Assembly (NCBI GenBank): GCA_031213475.1
Contig: JARUPZ010000003.1
Span: 5,882,740 to 5,946,739 of the forward strand
Length of the DNA stretch: 64,000 nucleotides
Source of the DNA: Nereocystis luetkeana
Lineage: Eukaryota > Sar > Phaeophyceae > Laminariales > Laminariaceae
Direction of reading: 5' to 3'
The notes under the pieces are model-generated. The model was given only the letters and a program-made list of their open reading frames with translations, was not told the DNA's origin and ran no database searches. Position numbers and translations under genes: made by a program. Below, in pieces: positions 1 through 10,000 of the stretch. Each line of letters starts with the position of its first letter. Position 1 is the first letter of the stretch.

Positions 1-796
1 GGTATACCCCGTGTACGGCAGTGGTATGGCACTGGCATAATCCAGCAGCGTTATCCTGGTAATCCACTAGTGCCCTGCATCGATCGATCTCTTGAGCGGT
101 TGGTTTGTCGGGCCACCAGTCGTTTTCTGCTCCTCCGTTTCTCCCGCGGAGCATGAAACAAAAAAAAGCACCGACCGCTGGCCGTTCATCTTCGACTCGC
201 CTTCAACAACAGGTTGGCGGTGTTGCAGCGCTTAACTGCTCTACCGCGTTCTGACCCTCCGTCCGGTATTGTAGGGATGTGAAATGGATTTTTCGATATT
301 TTGATCAATCGATATCTTGATATTCCGATATCCTAATATTCGTTATCTACTATTCCGATGTTCTATTGGTCCGATATTTTTTGAAAGCCAGAGCAGGGGA
401 GCCTCGGAAGTACACATACGAATACAGAGAGGCCGCCGGGGCAAACGCCCCCTTGCAGGACGCGACGTTGATTGGGGGTGACGCTTAAGTTTTATGTTTT
501 TTTTTATCAAATGGCGAGCACGCGCGCCGCGCTGCGCGGGGGGTATGAGTAGGGGTAGGGTACGAGGAGACCGCGTTCAAGGTTTTTTCTGGAGGTCTTA
601 ATACACTATACGACAGCAGTAGTTTTTTCTCTGGACGGTGTTGCTTTACACGAGACAAACCTATTTATGCTCTATTTGTATCCTGATACGCAAGACAGCG
701 GTGATGTCACTGATCAGGCTATATAGTACTGCTGCTGTGGTAGGCACTTCCTTCTGAAAAACACAAAGGGGGTCAAACTGTGGTCTCATCTAAATA

Positions 797-942
797 GCAT
801 GTTTGGTCGGGGGGGGGGGGAGGGTGTACTCGATATCATGCATAGCCGTAGTCGTAGGGGGGGGGGGGGGGGGGGGGGGTAGAGTATCCGGTAGGAGAGA
901 TGTACTCGATCTCATGCATGGCCGTAGTCGTATGAGCCGTAG
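797..942 (+). repeat. Poly-G tracts with tandem GTACTCGAT...GCCGTAGTCGTA repeat
   Basis: G runs at 810-821 and 858-880. The unit GTACTCGATATCATGCATAG-CCGTAGTCGTA occurs at 828-858 and 903-932, and in inverted form at 2068-2102 (CATACGACTACGGCCATGCATG). Confidence 0.65.
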
Positions 943-950
943 GGGGGAGG

Positions 951-1081
951 TGTACTCGTTTGTTGCTTGCCTCAATAGTAGTCATCTGACCGTTGACCAC
1001 GCATCCATTGGAGACGGAGCAAGGAGGGGGGGGGGGTAATATTCTACTGCTTGCCTCAGCCATTTCCTTTCGAGGCGGAGC
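951..1081 (+). repeat. Poly-G-flanked ~75-bp repeat, two copies
   Basis: TGTACTCGTTTGTTGCTTGCCTCA, GACCGTTGACCACGCATCC and GAGACGGAGCAAGGA precede a G run (951-1036); a shorter second copy (GCTTGCCTCAGCCATTT-CCTTTCGAGGCGGAGC) follows. The same unit recurs at 10.5-10.8 kb. Confidence 0.7.
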
Positions 1082-1480
1082 GGTGTGTGTGTTAGGTGGT
1101 ACCGATTGCGTTTGCAACGCGTGGGGGCTGGTGGTGGCGAAGCGAGACGGCTGCGTAGGAGTGCAGTGGAGGTGGTACCAGGGCTCCCATACGCAGCCGT
1201 CGGGGGCGCGTGTTGCCCCCCCCCCCCCCCCCAATAGGCTGCATGCCGCGTTTGTGACCGCCGGAGGCTAGCTTGGCGATTTGATTGGCGCCATATGTAC
1301 AGCCGAAAACCGCTTCGAAATATAGTGCACGCATACAATACAAACATCGGCTCCTTTTTGCTTGCAGGTATTGAAATCAATTAACGCCGATCGAAGCAAA
1401 ATCCGGTACGAACTTGTTTCCAGTTTTCCGGCAGGATTGCCACAACTTCAAGGGGAGACGGGTGTGTGGTAAGAATATTA

Positions 1481-1582
1481 CGGGGGGGACCAAAGTAAAT
1501 AGGACCTACGGTAAACACAACAACCTACATATTTACCTATTTTTACCGATAAATAATTGGTCCTGTTTACTATGGCCCCCCG
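1481..1582. mobile_element. TA-inserting foldback MITE, copy 1
   Basis: Ends CGGGGGGGACC...GGCCCCCCG flanked by TTA/TAA. The interior shares AATAGGACCTACGG, ATATTTACCTATTTTTA and TTGGTCCTGTTTACTATGG with the other copies. About 100 bp, nearly palindromic. Confidence 0.85.
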
Positions 1583-1769
1583 TAATATACTTTCTATACT
1601 TGTAGAAGTTTATACATCTGTCGCCTTTCTTAGGGGGGGCTATCGAAAGAGGGAAGAGGTATTTTTCCGCTCCTGTTCACACTCGCTCGTACGAATACAG
1701 AAACGGGCGGCAGCTTATTCAAGCGTCGGTAGCTCTCTCGCTGTTACAGCAGTAGGAGGTCGCGCGCGC

Positions 1770-1792
1770 GGGGGGGGGGGGGGGGGGGGGGG
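1770..1792 (+). repeat. Poly-G tract
   Basis: Uninterrupted run of about 23 G. Comparable runs lie near 1023, 1927, 2796, 10704-10724, 12711 and 48287 on this strand, and as poly-C near 1216, 12406, 14445, 33511 and 44903. Confidence 0.9.
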
Positions 1793-3723
1793 GTGAGTGA
1801 CTACATTACAACTATCCACGGAGGATGAAGAAAAAACAACCAAAACAGAAACCCAATTGTCGTTTGACAGCTGAAAAACCTTATCTAAGAACTAAAAAAA
1901 AAAGGCGGAGATTTCTCGGTCGGACCGGGGGGGGGGGGGGTCGAGATCTAGAAGGAGGGCCAGACGGTACGCACCTCGAACAGAACGTGATCTACCGTAG
2001 ATCATCTATTCATAGTCCCCCCCCCCCCCTCCGTCCCGGCATTGTAGGTATGCGAGGGTCTGTGGTCATACGACTACGGCCATGCATGATACCGAGTACA
2101 CCATCCCACCTGCCCGTGCGAGAGGTTGCGCAGGATCCGCAAAGCACAGACCCAACCCGGGAAACACGTACCCTTGGCACAGCACGTATACATTGTACGA
2201 CTCTCACCCAGAAACATAGGCCACCTTAACAGTAGACCGTATCGCACGTACAAACCAGGGATATATTTGCCCTAAAAGGTCTACCAGGTAGGTACCAGGT
2301 ACCTGTAGGTTATGAAGCAGTGAGCAGGAATCGGCGTCTGTCTGAGATCGGGGAACGTTACCCTACAAGCCCGAAGGGACCCCCCCCCCCCTGCACACGA
2401 GGCGGCCGCGTGAAAAATTAAGCAGCTCGTTTTGATCGTGGAAAACAAAAAAAAAAATTACCCCTCAATCTCAGCCAAAAATTGCCCATTCTTAAGAAAA
2501 CCTAGAGGTTGCCGTTCGGTCTTGCAGCATAAAAATCCGCGACGATCGACGCATACTACTGCTGTACCTCGACAAGGAATCGATACACAGGGTGGCCGGG
2601 ACCCCCCCCCCCCTCCCTCCCCCCCTGGGCACAAAGTGGACGTGATAAAACCATTGCGGAAACCTAAAACAATGTAGTAGCACTCTATTTAGGCGGTTAC
2701 GGAATTGAGAGGTTCTCCACACTTTCTTGGGTTTGCCATATACATTGTTCCATGTCTCGACAAGTTATGTTAGGCACCCATACTGTACAGCGGTTGGGGG
2801 GGGGGGGGGGGGGAGTCTTGACCACCTGTGCACGATAGACGGGCCCATCAGGTTTTTCTCGAGAGGGGCCAAAGAAGGAAGACAGCAACAAAAAAGGAGA
2901 AACATGACAAAAAAAAAAGAAAAAAATGAAAAAAGAAAAGAAAAAAAAAGACACCTTCAGCTGCGAGATCGAAAATTATCCTCGAAGCTGATCTAGCCCT
3001 TGTAAAAATAAAGGGAGTACACAGTACCCAAGGGAGAGGGGTACGCACGTAGCCATCACCACCCAACCACCACCATCACCAATCTCACTATCACCATCAT
3101 CACCACCACCATGCAAGGCGACACGCAAAAATGCCGGCACCGGGAGACAATGCTCGACCAGAGAGCACCAGCTACCGTTATTATATTGACGACGGCCGAG
3201 ATGATTTATATCAACGGGCTACTGTTTGTGAGTTCACTTACGAGTACAACAAAACAACACAGACGGCGATGAAGCTTTCACTATTCGACGCAAAATGGTC
3301 ATTTTCGCTCCGCACGCATAATGTATACCAGGTACATAAGCAAGCACAAGACAGCCACAGCTACACACGCTCGCACGACACAACAACTACAAAAAACAAA
3401 ATCAACACAAAAAAAAAAAAAATGGCCTCTGAGGACACACAGCTGACAGACGGTGCATCTTTCGAACGAAAACAGGATAAACCAGATCCCCTCCATGCCA
3501 CCACCACCACCACCACCACCAGAACCACCACCAGAACCACCACCACCACCACCAGAACCACCACCACCACCACCCGTCAGACCGATTGTATATACCGCTC
3601 TGCCCCACGTAAAAGGGGAGTTTGAATTTCGTGTTGACTCAAACATCGTCTATATCTTAATGGGGACAGCAGAGGAGTGGTACGTATTTATCATCTACCA
3701 GGTACAGTACATGCGTTTTTTGA

Positions 3724-3910
3724 TCAGTCGCCGCGTTTTCGAACGACGACGTACAAGAAGTGATCGGGATGTCGCAGCGCCTCCCACAGCTGAGCGACCG
3801 GCGCGCCCAGCGGAACCTCGATCCCTTGCACCACGACCCTCGGCAGCGGCAGCGGTACCACCACCACCGCCGGCTCTCCGACTTCCCCGACCCCACCACA
3901 ATAATCTACA
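3724..3910 (-). CDS. ATG5: ATG5 terminal exon
   Basis: Acceptor ttgtcag. Encodes VVVQGIEVPL, then LWEALRHPDHFLYVVV and RKRGD-stop. This is the C-terminal signature of ATG5 (I-x-GIE-x-x-L ... W-x-x-x-L-x-x-P-D-x-F-L-H). Third codon positions are strongly G/C. Ends 13 residues after the PDHF motif, as in other ATG5 proteins. Confidence 0.85.
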
Positions 3911-4717
3911 CTGACAACGGTGACGGTGTAGGGAACGGCAGCGGTGGAACGCCCCCCCCTCCCCCCCCCCCCCCCCTCCCCCCTCCCCCTCCCCCTCCCC
4001 CCCCCCCCCCCTCCCCTCTCCCTCCCCGCTACCCTCCTTCTTCTGCCTTCCCTCTGCGTTGAGAGCTCCTTGACGCTCGCCCTCTTTTTGCTCCTCTCCA
4101 CCTCCAGCCTCGTCTCTTCTGCCTACCACCGCTTCTCCCGCACTGGAATCGCCCTCGTCCCGCGTTTTTTCTTTTCCTCCCTCCTCTCCCCCCCCTGACC
4201 CCCCCCCCTGTCCTCGTGCCCCGCCTCCTTTTTCCCCCCCTTCTCTCCCTCCCCCGTCCCCTTTTCCTGCTCCCGCTAGTGGTCTCTCATTGACGTGACC
4301 CGGGCTGCTACACCCAGCCGGCAGCGGCGATGGCGACGGCGGCGGCGGCGGTAGCGGTATCGGAGTCAAGGGGGGGTCCGGCCCGACCGTCGCCGCTCCG
4401 GAGGGACGGTCGCGTCCAGCCTCGGCGGCGGCGTCGAGTGGGGCCGTTGCCGCGTCCCATGGGACCGCTGGACAGAGCCACGCCAGGCAGTCCCGCAGCG
4501 TAAAAGGCGTACCTGTTAAGATTAGTTCGGTATGGTATATTTGGTTTGGCATTGTTGTTGTGAGAGGTTGGTCCTATTTTTTTTGTTTTTGGGGGGGGGG
4601 GTTGAGTCGGGAAACGACGTGTGATGTGATGTGATGTGATGTGATGTGATGTGATGTCATGTCATGCCATGCGACGTGGTGAGTGAGTGAGACGTTCATT
4701 TTGTTTGCTTGTTCGTT

Positions 4718-4749
<32 letters not shown>

Positions 4750-6981
4750 GCTGTTGTTGTTAATATTGTCGAAGTAGTTGTAGTAGTAGTAGTAGTAGCG
4801 CGCTCTCTTCTCTTTCTTCTCTTTTTGTGTAGTAGAGAGAGATGTGGAAAAATATGAGGCAAAAAAGAGAGAAGTGCACGGAAAGAGAGAGACACAAACA
4901 AACACACAGACCTGGTGAAAAAAAAAATACCAGGTGCGAGACACATCCAACCATACACACGTTTTCGCCTGCAGAGTAAATCAGCAAAACTCGCTTACCT
5001 GTGCCACAAGGGCCTCCGATTCTATTCGGCGGCCGTGTGAAAATTATCAACTTACACCGGTGCACAGCTTAGGTTGGATTCCAGGGTTTACCACAGATAC
5101 GTAGGCGTCATCGGCGTCGGGTACAGGCGAAAAAAAACCCAACCGGAACGAAACAAGTCGGATTCCTTTCCGGATACGGTCGTGTTTTGTGCAATCGGAA
5201 AACCGCCTCCCCAAAAGCCCGGTTTCGGTCGGCACACACCGACCGAAAACACACATTGTTTTTTGGATTTTCGGTCCACAAGGCCGGGCATGATACAAAA
5301 CAGGACGGTTCAGCGCTAGTCGCAACACCAACCCAACAAATGACGGTACATAACGCAAGGCAAGGGGATGACGGTACACAAACGAAACGGTACGATTCCA
5401 AGACATAAAAACGCTCTCCCGACGCACAAAACCCCACCAAACTCCAACAACATCCAAACCCACAATACGCATCCGACAATATCCCACAATGACCGACAAA
5501 TGTACCCACGACATCCCCTAAAATCCCACCTTATATCCCACAATAGTGTCCCGCAATAGTGTCCCATGCTATGATATCCCATGCTATACATCCCACAATG
5601 CCCCACCGTCTGGCCTTTCCGTCGGTATCGGGAGCTGCGAGGGGGGCGCCTCGCCCATCACGAGCCGGACGGGGACCAGGCGCAGCCCGCCGTCACCGCC
5701 CAAAAACGCGTCCATCTCGTGGAAAACCTTGGCATCATCTTTTATTTTTCGTTTCATTTCGTTTCGCGGGCACGACGGAGACGAGACACCAAGAGGACAG
5801 GGAGGGGGGGGAGGGGAGGGGGAGGGGAGGGGGAGGGGGGGGCAGAGGGACAGGCTGAGCGTACAACTACTACGGGGAACCATAGTAAATAGGACCTACG
5901 GTACACACAACAACCTACTGGTACATATTTACCTTTTTTTACCTACAATATTTAATATGCCCCCCCCGTAATAAAGGAGAGCTAGCGTGGGCACGTCTTT
6001 CGTTTGGTTGTCGTTGTTGTTTTTTTTTTGTGTGTTTCACGTTTTAGGGTCTTAAGTTTAGCGTTTTACTTTTTTATTTATACCTGGCACCTGGTACGTA
6101 TTATTAGAGCGGGTCCAGCTATACAGAAGGGCTGGAGTTCACTTATCCGGCGTTTTTGCAACCGTTTCGGAAAGAGTAGAACACTACCCAATTTTTGTAG
6201 CTACGTGATGCATTTCTTAGTCTCCTCCTGCACATCTGTCGACGTCACAAGGGTTTGGTAACCGAGTTGTGTTGTCATCATCGAGAAAAGTCCATGTCGA
6301 TTTTCATCCCGTTACGTACCGTGCCAAGATATATGGGCACTAATGTACTCTTGACGAGTACTGTAGAGTCTACTGGAATACCAAAGTCCGGAAAAGAAAA
6401 GTAATACGGATGTCGCTGATGCTCGGTGTTAACGTTCCTCGAGGCATGCCACAATACGATATATATATATATATATATATATACATCTTCACCATCGCCA
6501 AATTCGATACCCGGCATCTACGAACTTGGGCTGTTTCTTACGCGGTTCGATTTCGAGCTTCAGGTTTGTATTTTTCGACCCCCCCCCTCCCCCCCAAAAA
6601 AGGCATTTATCTGCTTATGCAGTCCGAATGTTGAAAATCGACCAGACGTTTTCTAGACCTGAGAACCCGATGCGCAAGTCGTCAGAGTTTGCTCCAAAAT
6701 ACGACTACTTGCGCCATCAGAGTTTCAAATCGGAACATGGCATGGTTTCTAATTTGTTTTTGAAGATGATATCCACGCAAGCAAGCAGTAGCAGCAGCAG
6801 CAAAAAAGCGATCGATGAGTTGGATGGTGACACAGCGACGTTGCTTCGCGCCGACGCACCGACGCAAAGCAGGCGGTCGGCACGCCTCTCCGTGGCCGGG
6901 CCGCAGTCGGCTGGCTTGGGCATAGAGGCCAAGAAAAGCGTACTCGGCGCGCGCTTCTCCGTGGGCACGTACTCGTAGACC

Positions 6982-7058
<77 letters not shown>

Positions 7059-10000
7059 CAGCCAGTCATCGTGCTGGGCCCGGATGCTTCATGGCGTCAA
7101 AAACACAAACACACAAATACAGGATGACTCGAGCGCCCTCGGCACGTCTCTTCGCCGCCAGACCAGAGGCGATCAGCTTGGCTTCGGACGCTTGGGGTCC
7201 GACGCCCAGCGCAGCGCACTCGGCTCGGCGCGTCTCTTCGCGACGTCAGGCCACAACAGTTGATGTCGGCGTGTCGAACCTCTGCACACGCAATACATCC
7301 TTTTTTTATTTTGAAGATGAAGACTGTCTAGGTAGCTGAAAATGAGATCTGGCCTGCTCAAAATATGAACCGCACAGGAAACACGTGTGCGTTAGTGACC
7401 TGTGTGTTTTCGTGGTTTACTTCTGCGTTTTGGTGTTAGGCGTTCTGTGTTTTACATCTAATCTCGTGTTTAGTGTGTTTTGGTTGCGCTTTTTTTGTGC
7501 TTGCGTCGTTTTGTGTATTTTGGTAGTTGTGCATGTGTGTTTTTTTTTCGTGCGCGTACTTTCGTAGCTGGTGAAACGAGAAACAACAAAACTAGAAAAA
7601 AAAACCCAGCCGTCGACGCGTGCTTGACCAATTTCACAAAACACACCATTACTATTGCGGGGGGCCATAGTTAATAGGACCTATGGTTTACATAAAAACC
7701 TGTATATTTAACCATTTTTACTAACGATATTTGGTCCTATTGACTATGGTCCCCCGTAATATTTGCCTTCCTTCCGGCACACGTCCATAAAAACAAATAC
7801 GACGGAGTATTAGAGAAAAAAAGTTCAAGGTACAAAACAATCATATATATATATAGTGTTTTGTTTTGTAAGAAGTATACCAGGTATATATCACGCGTCC
7901 TAACTCTGCTTCTCGTATATACTCCGATACAGTAGTAGTGCGCCTGCCCCTGGACCGTGCATGTCGGTACGTTTGAAACGTTGGCAGCAAACACCAGGGT
8001 ACGAGTTAACATCTACAGACGCGTCCCACGGCAGAGGTAGGCATGACAACAAAGCACGTCATTTTTAGGAAGGCTCCTCATTTCAGGAGCTCTAAAAGCT
8101 CACTCAAACAACTGGCCGCGATGAAACACGCACGCACACCCGGCAGATCATCTACAGGTCATCTACAAACAGATAATATACAGATCACCGACGGATCATC
8201 CACATATCATCTACAGACCATCTACAAATCATCTACATATCATCTACTGATCATTTACAGATCCTCTACAGATCACCTACAGATCATTTGCAGATTGTTC
8301 ATTCCCAGAGTTGACGATCTAGATCTTTCAAGGCAGATAGATATATAGACCCATATATTCCCGATCTCGTCTTGGTATACTGGTGTGATCTGCAGCAGCA
8401 GCAGCAGCTCATGCCGCCTGGAGGGAAGGACTCCCACGAAACCTTGAGTGATCTGTCCACAAGGTTTCCTGGGTATAACATGTAGTAGGAGATGTACTAT
8501 TACGGGGGACCGTAGTTAACAGGACCTATGGTAGACATAAAAACCTATATGTTTAACCATTTTTACTAACAATATTTGGTCCTGTTAACTATGGCCCCCC
8601 GTAATAGTGTATGCGCTGATTCCGGCACAAAACCTCCTCTCACAACTCACAACGGCAGGAGAGGAACTAGATGATCTACGGTAGAAATATAGATACATAG
8701 ATAGATAGATCATCATCGTGTTCGAGGCGTGTAGTTGAAACGTAATGGGTACAAGCAGTATACGACCGATACGCGATCCCATTTGGTAGTACCGATCTGG
8801 GGTCGGAATACAATGAATGGCCTTTTAGACAACACTATTTATGTTGGTACGGGGGGGCACATTAAATAGGACCTACGGTGTACGCAAAAACCCGTATATT
8901 TCGGTATTTTCACGAATATTTGGTCCTATTTACTGTAGTCCCCCGTACTATTAATAGTACGAAGCTGCCCATGTATTTACGCCCAGAGATAAAAACAACA
9001 ATACTGTACCATGGTAGGCACACATGAAACCCTACCGTACCGTACCACGCCTCTATACTCTATACTCCATGCTCTGGGAGTACATACCCGGGTATCTACC
9101 TGAGTATGAAAAACAAACAGGTTTGGTACCCGCCGGTTGGGTACCCCCCGAGTATACGAGTATATATGTATACATGCCCCGGTAAATATTATACCCTGCT
9201 AAATACAGCCTTGAAGAGTGCTGCCCGTAGTGTCGATGGCACATCTGCACTCACTCGCTTTCAGAGCCCTCCACAGACGCGTCTGCTTGTCCTTGGCCAG
9301 GGTCATGCCGGCGCGAGAGGAGCCCAGCTGCAGGTACAGGGCCTGCTTCAGAGTGTTCGTGTAGTGTCGTCGGATGTCGGGCTCCTTCTCCAGCGGAAAA
9401 ACCTTGTTTTTATGTTTTTTTTTTTGTTTTTTTTCGTTTTTCGGCCAAGCGCGACGAAAAGTTAATATATAGCATGACGAAGGAAAAAAAAAACAGAAAC
9501 CACGAAAATCAAATCAAAACCATAGCCGAAAACAAAACTGAGCCATCTTGTCGCGAGAAGGACGGAGCAAGGAGGGAGGGGCGCTGGCGAAGCATAGATC
9601 GATTTCGTTGGTATTTCGTGCCCCTCCGGCGCTTTTTAAAAAAGAGCACATACGGTAGCGTACGTTACTCTACCCTACCCTACCCTTCCCTTCTTTGCTT
9701 TTCCCGACCTTACCTGCCCCACTCGACCGTACCGTACCGTACCGGATCGTATCGTACCCTACCCTACCTGACCTTACGCTATCTTACCTTTTCCTATGAT
9801 ACTCTACCTTACCCTACTCTATCCAACCGTACCGTACCGTACCGTACCTTACCTTACGCTATACCGTATCACCCTGAACTGCCCCTATCTTGCCTGGCCT
9901 TACCTTGCCCTACCCTGCCCTACCCTCCTCTACTTTACCCTTGCCCTGCCCCACCCTACCCTACCCTCCCTGACCTGATACCCTACCCTACCCTACCTTA

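Larger units (their letters stand above)
1..3720. other. No gene found upstream of ATG5 3' end
   Basis: Apart from one MITE (copy 1), poly-G/poly-C runs and ACC/ACA-rich microsatellites (3050-3115, 3470-3575), nothing is recognised. Around 285-380 there is an A/T-rich stretch of GATATT-type words. The long frames here are low-complexity translations of G or ACC runs. Confidence 0.6.

Noticed and set aside
3695-4552. 285-codon minus-strand frame, Gly/Glu/Arg-rich
   Set aside because: Only its first ~65 codons match ATG5. The rest translates a C/T-rich low-complexity tract, and the ATG5 C-terminus continues in another frame, so the middle is treated as intron.
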